From a virus: a stretch of 22,783 nucleotides of DNA. The stretch covers positions 1-22,783 of the IMG/VR virus record IMGVR_UViG_3300048112_000064, one strand, 5' to 3'. The position numbers were made by a program, and so were the translations under genes. Within the stretch, counting starts at the first letter, position 1. Each line of letters starts with the position of its first letter. Positions 1 to 7,946 of the stretch are shown piece after piece. Under the pieces are notes generated by a model, which saw nothing but the letters and a program-made list of their open reading frames with translations, ran no database searches and was not told where the DNA came from.

Positions 1-1231
1 TTACACCTAGGTCGTTGTACCTATTCTTCAATTGTTTAACTAATATTTGACCATTTGCATTCAACTCATCATTACTGATCAGAGCAAACATCAAATCTGC
101 TGTGGCAGGGAGACCGAACGATTCAGAGGTGTCCTCAAGACTCACATCATCGTTGCTGTAACCCGAGCGAGTAGTCTGGGTTGCAGATACTACCGGAACG
201 TCAAACTCAACAGCAAGTCCACGCAGTTCTTCAGCAATGGATTTGATATATGTATAAGAGTTGATAGCACCACCCATCGACTTCATTCTAGCAGAAGAAC
301 ATATGTTAAGATAATCGATGAAGATGATATCGGGTAGGAACTTCTTCTTCAGTTTCAACTCATTAAGAAGTGCACGGAAGTGATTTGCATGTGCACTGCC
401 AGTCGGGTATTCTTTAATGATCAGTTTACCAGTAGTCTTGTCTGCGACAGTCTTAACACGATTTGTAAACATGTCTTTACTAAGATGTTCCAATTGGTCA
501 ATAGGCACGTTCAATAAGTTTGCATCGATACGTTCTGCAATACGTTCTTCGGACATCTCCATAGTGACATACAAAACGTTCTTGTTCTGACTGAGTGCTG
601 CAGCTGCAGCATGACACATAAACAGAGACTTACCTACACCAGTACCAGCAAGAGCGATATTGAGAGTTTTGTTAGGTAACCCGCCTTTGGTTATACGGTT
701 GAAGTAGTCTAGATCCCAAGGGAGACGTTCTTCGTCCATATGGTAGAAGTCCCACCGAGCATCGATATTTTCTAAGTAGTCGTGACCGATGTTAGTGTCA
801 AATGACACAGACAGTGCCTTAGACAATACGTCAGGTATCGCATTCTTAGATAACTCTTGGTGCTTACCATCAATGATGGAAATAGACTCCATCACTGCAT
901 TGAATACTGCACGGTCTTGACACCACTTCTCAGTGCGTTCTACCAACCACGATAAGTCTTCCTCAGCATACTTGAAGATGTCTGGAAGGATATCCATAGT
1001 GTGACGATAATGTTCGTCAGACATACGGTCCTCAGAATCAATCTCAATCTTGAGTGCTTCCTTAGATGGGAGATTGTTGTACTTTGCGATGTAGGCAGTG
1101 AACTCTTTGAAGACACTTTTATAAGTACCTTCAAAGTATTCGGGAGAGAGGAAGGGGGCGACCTTCCTCATGTAGGAATCGTTAGTCAGTAGATTCCGGA
1201 GAATCGTCTGCTGTAGATTGATGTCCGTCAT
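1..1231 (-). CDS. 41: Replicative DNA helicase, T4 gp41-like (DnaB family), 3' end cut by the window
   Basis: This is the hexameric 5'-3' helicase that unwinds the fork for gp43 and works with a primase. Translating from the ATG at 1231-1229 gives 410 codons, open to the window edge. The N-terminal helical domain starts MTDINLQQTILRNLL. A RecA-type ATPase follows, with Walker A GTGVGKS near residue 200, the Walker B-like segment DIIFIDYLNIC near 300, and VVSATQTTRSG (the DnaB-type Q/R motif) near 350. T4 gp41 is about 475 residues, so roughly 60 residues lie outside. The first 49 bases overlap the end of the upstream hypothetical gene. A consensus promoter inside that gene (1329-1357) would start about 90 nt upstream of this ATG. 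Its place directly downstream of uvsX fits the T4-like core. The assignment is firm from the motifs; only the C-terminus is unseen. Confidence 0.93.
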   Translation of the reverse strand, partial: MTDINLQQTILRNLLTNDSYMRKVAPFLSPEYFEGTYKSVFKEFTAYIAKYNNLPSKEALKIEIDSEDRMSDEHYRHTMDILPDIFKYAEEDLSWLVERTEKWCQDRAVFNAVMESISIIDGKHQELSKNAIPDVLSKALSVSFDTNIGHDYLENIDARWDFYHMDEERLPWDLDYFNRITKGGLPNKTLNIALAGTGVGKSLFMCHAAAAALSQNKNVLYVTMEMSEERIAERIDANLLNVPIDQLEHLSKDMFTNRVKTVADKTTGKLIIKEYPTGSAHANHFRALLNELKLKKKFLPDIIFIDYLNICSSARMKSMGGAINSYTYIKSIAEELRGLAVEFDVPVVSATQTTRSGYSNDDVSLEDTSESFGLPATADLMFALISNDELNANGQILVKQLKNRYNDLGV

Positions 1232-1544
1232 TTGAGTCCTTCTTCTGTAGTGAACCAGTTTCGATTGCCGATTCTAGAATGTCTCCTAGTACCTCACCGG
1301 CAAACCCTTGTAGCTGTGTATTGTCTGTATTATACACGCTTGGGTCTAATGTGTCAACCACGTCGAAGGTAAAACTAATATTTTGCTCTTCCCCATTAAT
1401 ACGAACGTTATTAAAACGAATTGTAACATCTTCGTACGGTTCTCGTTTGAGATTCACATTCCATGTTTCTGCACCATCAACTACAGCTGGTTCTAATGTA
1501 TAGTCGATGTTTTCAGACGGTTTATCTAGATCTAGGTCTTTCAC
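1182..1544 (-). CDS. Conserved hypothetical protein between uvsX and gp41
   Basis: A 120-residue acidic protein of unknown function. The start is GTG at 1544: it overlaps the uvsX TGA (GTGA, 4-nt overlap) and has a GAGG ribosome-binding site 7 nt upstream inside the uvsX 3' end, so translational coupling is likely. The middle (residues about 18-75) alternates charged and hydrophobic residues and looks like a beta-rich domain. The last 25 residues are polar and acidic, rich in S, D and E, and probably disordered. The tail is read through the first 49 bases of gp41 in another frame. I recognise no catalytic motif. The gene also contains the gp41 promoter at 1329-1357. Its position within a replication operon suggests an accessory role, but that is only context. 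Confidence 0.8.
   Translation of the reverse strand: MKDLDLDKPSENIDYTLEPAVVDGAETWNVNLKREPYEDVTIRFNNVRINGEEQNISFTFDVVDTLDPSVYNTDNTQLQGFAGEVLGDILESAIETGSLQKKDSNDGHQSTADDSPESTD
1329..1357 (-). promoter_or_regulatory. Sigma-70 consensus promoter for gp41, inside the preceding gene
   Basis: The -35 is TTGACA (1357-1352), the spacer 17 bp, and the -10 TATAAT (1334-1329), a perfect match on the minus strand. Transcription should start near 1322, about 90 nt before the gp41 ATG. Host-type RNA polymerase would use it early in infection. Confidence 0.75.
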
Positions 1545-2596
1545 ACCAGTTCCTCTTCAATCAATGTTTCAGGGTTAATCTCGCTCTTGTATCCTATCTG
1601 ATACGTCTTCTTCAAGAACTCTGCAAAGTCAGTTGACTCAAAAATAGGTTCCCAGAAGTCAGCGGTCATGGTTTCTTTCAATCGCAATTTAGAACCAAGT
1701 ACTTCACCTGTAGTCAAGTCAACACGTTGATACCAACCATTGGATGGTTTGTCGACATACCCACCCGCAAGGGCAACATCAAGAAGACCAGAGTACTTCT
1801 GCACCCCACCTTCCCAAGATACGCCAATCGGAATCTTAGATTGTTCTTTCACGAATCGAGACTTCTCGACTTTAATAACAAAGTCATAACCAACAATTTC
1901 AGTACCCTGCTTCTCTTGACGACGACCGATGATCCAGATGTTGTCGGCAGAGTAATAGATACCAGTACCACCACTCACGATATCTTTTGGAAACAAACCA
2001 ATCTCTTTATAAGTGTGATTGATTGCAAGCATCGGAATGTTCTTCATCGCAAGGTATGGTGTTGACATACGGAACAGACCTTTCAGTGCCTTCGCACGTG
2101 ACATGTCTGCAACACCCTTTTCAGCCAACGCATCTTCTAGTTCTTTCTTAGACGCAAGGTTACCGATAGAGTCAATCACGATAATGACATCGTCGTTGCG
2201 GTCCAACTCTTCTAGTTGGCTGATCAAGTCAAACTTTAACTCTTCGACGTTTGCAATAGGTGTGTGCAATACTCGACTAGTATCAATACCAAATTGTTCA
2301 AAGTAAGACTGTGGCGAACCAAACTCTGAGTCATAGAACAACATGACCGCATCTGGTTTCGCGTTAAGGTATGCACCTGCCATGAGTAAGGCAAATGATG
2401 TCTTAAAGTGTTTCGATGGTCCAGCGAGGACAGTAAGTCCTGGCGAGATACCACCGTCGACTGACCCCGACAACGCAACGTTCACCATCGGAACGTCGGT
2501 CGGAACCATATCTTTTTCAGTGAAGAACTTACTAGTGGAGAGTGTCGCCGTCTCCTTTATCTTCGAGTTCTTCTTCAGTTTGTCCATTATCGACAT
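1541..2596 (-). CDS. uvsX: UvsX, RecA-like strand-exchange recombinase
   Basis: UvsX forms presynaptic filaments on ssDNA and drives strand invasion for recombination-dependent replication, loaded by UvsY. The protein aligns from end to end with T4 UvsX as I remember it: ASKFFNEKD versus TSKFFTEKD, and the SGG...LAGPSK block. Walker A is GPSKHFKT (residues 59-66) and Walker B VIIVIDS (137-143), followed by GNLASKKE. AINHTY and GGTG segments follow around residues 195-215. The start is ATG at 2596, with an ideal GGAGG five bases upstream; an in-frame TTG four codons earlier is less likely. At 351 residues it is shorter than T4 UvsX (about 390) and lacks the long acidic C-terminal tail. The first 65 bases overlap the end of the UDP-glucose dehydrogenase gene. 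A probable promoter lies at 2657-2686. Confidence 0.96.
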   Translation of the reverse strand: MSIMDKLKKNSKIKETATLSTSKFFTEKDMVPTDVPMVNVALSGSVDGGISPGLTVLAGPSKHFKTSFALLMAGAYLNAKPDAVMLFYDSEFGSPQSYFEQFGIDTSRVLHTPIANVEELKFDLISQLEELDRNDDVIIVIDSIGNLASKKELEDALAEKGVADMSRAKALKGLFRMSTPYLAMKNIPMLAINHTYKEIGLFPKDIVSGGTGIYYSADNIWIIGRRQEKQGTEIVGYDFVIKVEKSRFVKEQSKIPIGVSWEGGVQKYSGLLDVALAGGYVDKPSNGWYQRVDLTTGEVLGSKLRLKETMTADFWEPIFESTDFAEFLKKTYQIGYKSEINPETLIEEELV

Positions 2597-3521
2597 TTTT
2601 GCCTCCAAAATCTACAAATGTAATGTTGTTTACTTTTTCACGTTCATCGAGGTCATATTGTACACGATAAGCACTATTGATGTCAAGTACTTTCTCCAAT
2701 AAATCGAAACTAGTTCCAGTTCCGTCCTCAAACTCATGTGTAGAGAAATCCAGAAAAGCACGTGTGTCTTTAGGGAGACATGCACCACCGAATCCACGTT
2801 TACCATCGAAGCCAGGAACACGAGTGTGACCTAGTCCTACACGGTCATCTGCACCCACGGCGCGGACGATAGTGTTGAAGTTACACCCATATAAATTTAC
2901 TAGATCATACAATTGATTAAAGAATGTAATCTTAGTAGATAAGAATGAGTTGATTGAATACTTGACAAAGGATGCCTCGTACGCAGTCATACGATGATAA
3001 TTGTTAGACTCACATGATCCGAAGATTTCATAAATGTCAATAAGGTCTTGACATGCTTCTGGCATACCACCCATGACATGAAACTTCGCAGTAACGAAGT
3101 CTGCCTTTGCATTCTTCTCTGTGAGAAATTCTGGATTATAACAAAATCGATTCACCTGTTCTCTGTTCATCGCAGAGTATAGACGGTCGACAGACTCCGG
3201 AGTGATGGTCGATTTAACAACTACTAGTGCATCGGTATAAACCAGACAGTTAGCAACTGCCGCTTCGACTATAGTAGAGTCAACTGAACCATCGTCATTC
3301 GACGGAGTAGGAGCGCACACGAAGAAACACTGTGGATGATTCTCTCGCGGTATGTGTTGTAAATTTTCAACAGCAGTATCATACTTTGGATCATAGAAAT
3401 TAAAGTCTACGAGAGGATGCGTGAATGCATACTCGACCGCTTGACCTACAAACCCATGACCAACAATTCCAATTCTGAATCGTGATACTTCACCATCAGG
3501 CATTGTTCTATCTTCAGACAT
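2532..3521 (-). CDS. UDP-glucose 6-dehydrogenase-like protein lacking the C-terminal domain
   Basis: UDP-glucose dehydrogenase oxidises UDP-glucose to UDP-glucuronate with two NAD+. Visible features are an N-terminal Rossmann motif GHGFVG (residues 21-26), CAPTP (69-73), VVKSTITP (101-108), NPEFLTEKNA (129-138) with the conserved Glu132, the helix with Lys187 and Asn191, and the catalytic loop GFGGACLPKD (243-252) with Cys248. The usual family length is about 390-450 residues; this one has 329. It stops about 75 residues after the catalytic Cys, so the second nucleotide-binding domain is missing. The last 20 or so residues are acidic and are read through the uvsX start in another frame. The start ATG shares one base with the epimerase stop (TAATG), so the two enzymes are coupled. 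The family is clear; whether the short form is active is uncertain. Confidence 0.88.
   Translation of the reverse strand: MSEDRTMPDGEVSRFRIGIVGHGFVGQAVEYAFTHPLVDFNFYDPKYDTAVENLQHIPRENHPQCFFVCAPTPSNDDGSVDSTIVEAAVANCLVYTDALVVVKSTITPESVDRLYSAMNREQVNRFCYNPEFLTEKNAKADFVTAKFHVMGGMPEACQDLIDIYEIFGSCESNNYHRMTAYEASFVKYSINSFLSTKITFFNQLYDLVNLYGCNFNTIVRAVGADDRVGLGHTRVPGFDGKRGFGGACLPKDTRAFLDFSTHEFEDGTGTSFDLLEKVLDINSAYRVQYDLDEREKVNNITFVDFGGKNVDNGQTEEELEDKGDGDTLH
2657..2686 (-). promoter_or_regulatory. Probable promoter for uvsX
   Basis: The -35 is TTGACA (2686-2681), the spacer 18 bp, and the -10 TACAAT (2662-2657). It has one -10 mismatch and a spacer one base longer than the other promoters in the window. 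It lies in the 3' end of the UDP-glucose dehydrogenase gene and would start about 54 nt before the uvsX ATG, which carries a strong GGAGG site. Confidence 0.5.
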
Positions 3522-4462
3522 TATTCAATCCCATTGTAGTCTTTATACCATTCATAAAACCGTTCAACACCTTCTGCAATACTTACTTTTGGTTCGTATC
3601 CCAGTGCTTCTAACTTGGTGGTATCAGACCAAGTCTCTAGTGTGTCTGCTGGATGTTTTGGAGCAAGATTCTTGATAGCATCTTTCCCCGTATTCTTTTC
3701 AATCTCGCTGATGAAGTCCATCAATGCGACCTGTTCACCACGACCAATGTTAAATATCTCACCTGCCTCGATGTCGGTATTACCTAAAACGATTTCAATA
3801 CCATCTAGGATATCATCCACGTAGGTAAAATCCCGTTTCATATCACCATAATTATACACGGTAATTTCCTTTTCGTCAAGTATGTTCTTGGTAAAATCAA
3901 ACAATGCCATGTCTGGTCGTCCCCAAGGACCATATACTGTAAAGAATCGTAGACCGACTGTGTTCAGACTAGATGACTGCATCTGACATTCGTTGGCCCA
4001 CTTGGTGTAACCATACGCGTTCAACTGCTTGCCATGTTCTTTACCTTCCACCCACGGTACCGGAGAACCAGCATAAACGCAAGATGTTGACGCATAGACA
4101 ATACGAGTGTCTGGAAGATGTGTCTTACACACGTCGATTATGTTCTGAGTTGCGTCGATGTTGTTCTGGTGATAACTCTTCTCTTTACCTAGAGAGTCTC
4201 GCACACCTGCCATTGCAGCAAGGTGAACGATAGTATCTGGTTGAAAGTCTCGAAGTAGTGCCTCGACCTTTAATTCGTCGCGAAGGTCACATCCCCAGAT
4301 ATCAATATCGAAATGAACCATTCGGTCTCTTTTCAGTGATGGGGTGTACAGATGATTATTAAAGTTGTCCAGACCCTTAACCTCTAGACCCTGTCTTTGT
4401 AATCTGTCACATAATTGCGAACCGATAAATCCGGCCGCACCTGTTACTAAAACTTTTTTCAT
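3521..4462 (-). CDS. NAD-dependent UDP-sugar 4-epimerase, UDP-glucuronate epimerase-like
   Basis: This is an extended short-chain dehydrogenase of the GalE/UDP-glucuronate 4-epimerase group. The NAD-binding motif is G8xxG11xxG14 (TGAAGFIGS) at the N-terminus, followed by the LDNFNNHLY segment (31-39) that the glucuronate epimerases share. Ser125/Ser127 (ASTSCVY) and Tyr150...Lys154 form the catalytic set, and LRFFTVYGPWGRPDMA is the substrate-loop signature. Length (313) is normal. With the adjacent dehydrogenase the pair would give UDP-glucose to UDP-glucuronate to UDP-galacturonate, precursors for surface or virion glycans. The ATG at 4462 has AGGA nine bases upstream. A related family such as dTDP- or GDP-sugar epimerase/dehydratase cannot be excluded from motifs alone. 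Confidence 0.88.
   Translation of the reverse strand: MKKVLVTGAAGFIGSQLCDRLQRQGLEVKGLDNFNNHLYTPSLKRDRMVHFDIDIWGCDLRDELKVEALLRDFQPDTIVHLAAMAGVRDSLGKEKSYHQNNIDATQNIIDVCKTHLPDTRIVYASTSCVYAGSPVPWVEGKEHGKQLNAYGYTKWANECQMQSSSLNTVGLRFFTVYGPWGRPDMALFDFTKNILDEKEITVYNYGDMKRDFTYVDDILDGIEIVLGNTDIEAGEIFNIGRGEQVALMDFISEIEKNTGKDAIKNLAPKHPADTLETWSDTTKLEALGYEPKVSIAEGVERFYEWYKDYNGIE
3851..3879 (-). promoter_or_regulatory. Possible intragenic promoter in the epimerase gene
   Basis: The -35 is TTGACG (3879-3874), the spacer 17 bp, and the -10 TATAAT (3856-3851). It has the same geometry and one-base -35 change as the gp46 site. The next start codon (dehydrogenase, 3521) is about 320 nt downstream, a poor distance, so its use is less certain. 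Confidence 0.4.
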
Positions 4463-4463
4463 A

Positions 4464-5405
4464 TCAACTATTCCTGTAAATAAATTCTAATGCCCTGTCC
4501 GCCTCTACGGTCAATGGACGGTTCTCATACCAGTTACCTGTTTCACTATCAAACTCACGACACATGTCTGCAATCTGGGATGCGGTGATAGGATAACCTT
4601 TGGCATATGCATTGCCTGCAATAGAAATCATTATCTTATACATCTTAGAATACCAACCAGTTTCACTAATAGTTTGATACTCCACCGCCAGACGTTTGGG
4701 CCAGAACGGACAGTCGCGGTATGACGACCATCTGTAGTCGGTGTTATTTAGACTATCTTTACGGTGTTGTATTATCGCCTGTTGCATCGCTGTAGGTAAT
4801 CGGTCAAGAAAAGAGTTACCTGTTCTCTCATGGTATGGGTGTCTTGCCATTAACTCAGATGTGTTTAGAGAGATCCCATCGTTGTGAAAGAAGAAAGATT
4901 CTGCATCCGGATATACTGCTGGGACATAATACATGCGAGCAAGGTCTTTGGTCTGAGGGTCACCCATCTCACCAAGTTCGGTATTGAGTGCATACCAGAA
5001 TGACTTGATGCGTTCGTTTTCGATATGTTCATCGAGTTCAAACACGATACGAAACTTGAGGTGGTTCTTACGAGAGCTTGCAGTGCTGTAAACGATATAA
5101 TTATACTGACCGAATCGTTCATATAGGTTTTGTTTTATTTCATCAATTCCCACGCCAACCATAAAATCATCCACATCGACAGCACACCAACCACCCCAAT
5201 GTAAAGTAGATTTATTACTGCGTGTACTGCTTTCCTGAAAACAAGCAGGAGTAATAAGAGGAGAACTATTTCCACCGCCTTTCTGTCCTTTCTGTTTGCT
5301 TAGTTGAAATAATAAATCACGAAAAGACTCCCAAGATTGTAATACTACTTTCCTGTGAGTCTTATTATCGAACTGATTTTTGAATATAGTAATTTCATAA
5401 TTCAT
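4464..5405 (-). CDS. Probable AEP-superfamily (archaeo-eukaryotic type) primase
   Basis: This 313-residue protein carries the three motifs expected of archaeo-eukaryotic primases in order. These are a DxD pair in WCAVDVDD (Asp77, Asp79), a conserved His in SRKNHLKFRIVF (His115), and a third acidic residue followed by Arg in GDPQTKDLARMYYVP (Asp149 or Asp153, Arg157). The C-terminal 80 residues are helical (SKMYKIMISIAGNAYAKG and onward) and resemble the small helical domains that follow AEP cores. An AEP enzyme would make RNA or DNA primers for gp43; T4 itself uses the unrelated DnaG-type gp61, which is not in this window. The start is ATG at 5405: it aligns with a promoter 7 bp away, and the earlier in-frame start would lie inside the polymerase gene. 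A RepB-like plasmid primase or other DxD nuclease fold is the alternative. The motif assignment is inference. Confidence 0.6.
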   Translation of the reverse strand: MNYEITIFKNQFDNKTHRKVVLQSWESFRDLLFQLSKQKGQKGGGNSSPLITPACFQESSTRSNKSTLHWGGWCAVDVDDFMVGVGIDEIKQNLYERFGQYNYIVYSTASSRKNHLKFRIVFELDEHIENERIKSFWYALNTELGEMGDPQTKDLARMYYVPAVYPDAESFFFHNDGISLNTSELMARHPYHERTGNSFLDRLPTAMQQAIIQHRKDSLNNTDYRWSSYRDCPFWPKRLAVEYQTISETGWYSKMYKIMISIAGNAYAKGYPITASQIADMCREFDSETGNWYENRPLTVEADRALEFIYRNS

Positions 5406-5440
5406 GCAAGCATTATACCATAATATAGGGGACGTGTCAA
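5405..5440 (-). promoter_or_regulatory. Perfect sigma-70 promoter placed to give a leaderless primase-like mRNA
   Basis: The -35 is TTGACA (5440-5435), the spacer 17 bp, and the -10 TATAAT (5417-5412). Six bases follow, then the ATG at 5405. The expected start, about 7 nt after the -10, is therefore the A of the start codon. No Shine-Dalgarno sequence precedes the ATG. The -35 overlaps the polymerase stop codon (5439-5437). Confidence 0.8.
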
Positions 5441-7911
5441 CCGAAGAAATCCTCAAGTGATGCCTGTGGTTCTGCCACCCAACCGACTGCGTCAAGAATT
5501 GGTTCCAGTGGGTCTAGGAAAGTCTTCTCAAACATGAGGTCATAATCCACATACTTATGGAGACCCAGTTCTTCGGGTAAATTAAGTGGATAAGAAACGA
5601 CATTCTGTCCCAGACGATTAGGCATCTTGAGGTAAATGAACTTTATCTTCTCACCCTGTTTGACAAACTCATATCGTCGGGAGATGTCGTTCTCGATAAT
5701 CGCATTGTTATAACATAGGGCGCCACGCACATGGATGGGAGTTCCCTTCTTGAAGATGGTTTTGCGGTCTTCCCACTTGGATAGATTAGATATGCCACGG
5801 GGAAATGAAACCTCTTCGGGAGGCAGAGACTTGAACAATATCTTGAAGTCACGGATGAAGCCCTGAGTAGTGTCTTCAGTCCCCTCAATCAGAACACGGA
5901 AGATCTCTTTCATCTTGTCACGGACGACCGAAGGAGTCGACGACTTGATTGCCTCGATACCCATCATCTTGAGTTTAGGTTCTGCGTACTGGACACCCTC
6001 GTTGTTGTGCACGTTCAGGATGTATCGTTTCTTCGCCATCCAGATACCACGGTCTGCGATGACCTCACGTCCCATCTCCATACGGTTTTCGTATGCGCCA
6101 GTAACATCTGCCATAATTTTATAAGAGTCAGACAGAACTTTCTCGAAGTGGTCTGCGCAAATCTTATCTAGGAACTTGACGGGATTGTTTGGCGCAAACT
6201 TCTCGACCAGATCACCCATGCGAATATACACGGAGTCAGTATCGATTGCGACGACGTAGTCCTCATCTGTTTTGAGAACATCTTGCATCGCACTATTGAC
6301 CGCACGTTCTGCCCACTTGATTGCAAGTTGACCAGCAAGAGTAATAGACTCTGCGACACGTTGGTCAAAGTAACGAAAGTATCGATTACCCAGCGCACCA
6401 TAGAGAGAGTTCATAAGAATCTTGATCGCCATCTGTTGGTTATCTAGAGATGATATCCGATAAGCAAGAGAGTTAGACGGAGTCTTCTGGTATTCTTGCT
6501 GGAGTTTAATCATCTCACTCTTTATGATACGCCGTTCGGTATAGTATTGTTTAATCACCGTAGGAATAACACCCTCACGATCATGAGAGAATCGAACACC
6601 AGTGGGAGCAAGAGAGAATTCAGAATCGTTGATAGTTGTCCCATTCAAGAAACTGTCGACCGAAACATTAGGAGTAATACCATCAATCACAGTCTCAGGC
6701 GACATGTTATATTGAACAATCAAGTTTGGATATAGAGAGTTCAAGTCAAAAGAAGTGACCCAGTCATGCGCACCGACCTGTGGGTCTTTCACATAACCGC
6801 CTGGGTATGAAGTCTTAGGTTTCTCAGTCTTAGGAGGCACCACGACCTTCATCTTGTTCAACATGCGATAGATGATGCTGTCCCAAATATTAGTGGTCCC
6901 CAGAGTGTCACCGTAATTCACACCACCACGATACGCCATAGTGAGAACCAAGGTAATGAGGTCTAGTTTCTCATCGATCTTGTGGACCAACTCCACGTCT
7001 TTGATGTTGTAGTCAATAAACTTCTGGAAGTCATTCTCGTACAGAGAGTGAAGATTACCGTGTTCCTCATACGAAAGTTTACGTTCTTCTAAGACGACGT
7101 GAGCGATATGGTCTAGTCGATAAGATTCTTGTTGACCAAGAGTGTTAAGGGTAAACTTCTTGAAGATTTCAATGTAGTCTAAATGTTCAATGCCTTCGAT
7201 GATGTACTCTTGATTAGAGCGACCTTGAATATTGATATTGCGTTCACGCACAGCACCCCAAGGAGAGAGACGTTTTAGTAACGTGTCGTCGCCAAACAGT
7301 TTGTGACATCGGTTGACAATATATGGGATATCGAAGAAACGAGTGTTCCACCCAGTGATAATGTCAGGAGAGTAGTGAGACCAATGTTCGACAAACTTAC
7401 GGAGAAGATCCATCTCATTGTCGCACTTTATATAGAGCACGTCCTCACGAGTGACTTCATAGTCACCACAAGACCAGACCCAGTAGTTACCGTCGTTCTT
7501 GCGTATTGCAATAGAAGTAACTGGATATGCCGCCTCGCCTGGTTCTGGGAATCCGTCGGCAGAGTAAACCTCAATATCGATATTCATCACGCGGACTAGG
7601 TCGCGGTCAAAGGGTATCTTGTTGGGGAATTCGTCAGCGAGGTACTGTGCAACATAGTTATTGTTACCGTACACCTTGAAGTTTGCTACGTCAGAGTATC
7701 TCTTGAGGAAGTCTGTCGCATCGGACATAGAATCCAAGACGCACTCAGCCACAGGAAGACCTTCCAGAGTTTTCCACTCTGACTCGTTTTCACTGGAGAC
7801 GTATAGTTTAGGTTGATACGGAATACGTTTTTTGACCTGTTGGCCATTTTCGTAACCGCGATAAAGTATGTGTCTACCCATACGGATAGCAGAAGAGTAA
7901 AATTTTGTCAT
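5437..7911 (-). CDS. 43: Family B DNA polymerase, T4 gp43-like
   Basis: The replicative polymerase with a proofreading exonuclease. Exonuclease motifs are NIDIEVYS (Asp112, Glu114), GWNTRFFD (Asn189-Asp194) and YNIKD (Tyr301, Asp305). Polymerase motif A is [10 protein letters not shown] (387-396, Asp389), motif [10 protein letters not shown] (497-505), and motif C AIDTDSVY (Asp557, Asp559). Length is 824 residues against 898 in T4. The start is ATG at 7911, because [15 protein letters not shown] matches the T4 N-terminus MKEFYISIETVGNNI; a TTG 13 codons upstream would lie within the promoter. The C-terminus QASLEDFFG matches T4 KASLDFLFG, the peptide that binds sliding clamp gp45. It has its own promoter at 7918-7946. 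No intein or intron interrupts the motifs. Confidence 0.98.
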   Translation of the reverse strand: MTKFYSSAIRMGRHILYRGYENGQQVKKRIPYQPKLYVSSENESEWKTLEGLPVAECVLDSMSDATDFLKRYSDVANFKVYGNNNYVAQYLADEFPNKIPFDRDLVRVMNIDIEVYSADGFPEPGEAAYPVTSIAIRKNDGNYWVWSCGDYEVTREDVLYIKCDNEMDLLRKFVEHWSHYSPDIITGWNTRFFDIPYIVNRCHKLFGDDTLLKRLSPWGAVRERNINIQGRSNQEYIIEGIEHLDYIEIFKKFTLNTLGQQESYRLDHIAHVVLEERKLSYEEHGNLHSLYENDFQKFIDYNIKDVELVHKIDEKLDLITLVLTMAYRGGVNYGDTLGTTNIWDSIIYRMLNKMKVVVPPKTEKPKTSYPGGYVKDPQVGAHDWVTSFDLNSLYPNLIVQYNMSPETVIDGITPNVSVDSFLNGTTINDSEFSLAPTGVRFSHDREGVIPTVIKQYYTERRIIKSEMIKLQQEYQKTPSNSLAYRISSLDNQQMAIKILMNSLYGALGNRYFRYFDQRVAESITLAGQLAIKWAERAVNSAMQDVLKTDEDYVVAIDTDSVYIRMGDLVEKFAPNNPVKFLDKICADHFEKVLSDSYKIMADVTGAYENRMEMGREVIADRGIWMAKKRYILNVHNNEGVQYAEPKLKMMGIEAIKSSTPSVVRDKMKEIFRVLIEGTEDTTQGFIRDFKILFKSLPPEEVSFPRGISNLSKWEDRKTIFKKGTPIHVRGALCYNNAIIENDISRRYEFVKQGEKIKFIYLKMPNRLGQNVVSYPLNLPEELGLHKYVDYDLMFEKTFLDPLEPILDAVGWVAEPQASLEDFFG

Positions 7912-7946
7912 GCAGCCATTATACAAAATTACGAGGGAGTTGTCAA
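7911..7946 (-). promoter_or_regulatory. Perfect sigma-70 promoter placed to give a leaderless gp43 mRNA
   Basis: The -35 is TTGACA (7946-7941), the spacer 17 bp, and the -10 TATAAT (7923-7918). Six bases (GGCTGC) follow, then ATG at 7911, which coincides with the predicted transcription start. No Shine-Dalgarno sequence lies upstream. The -35 overlaps the stop codon of the glycosyltransferase-like gene. Confidence 0.8.

Noticed and set aside
47-337. Plus-strand open frames opposite gp41 and elsewhere.
   Set aside because: They are opposite-strand shadows of well-identified genes, with no ribosome-binding site or recognisable product.
3135-3163. A TATAAT on the minus strand within the dehydrogenase gene.
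   Set aside because: The hexamer 17 bp upstream is GAGAAC, with no -35 resemblance.
5406-5495. A longer N-terminus for the primase-like gene, up to 30 residues.
   Set aside because: It would start inside gp43 coding and upstream of the promoter's start point, and has no ribosome-binding site.
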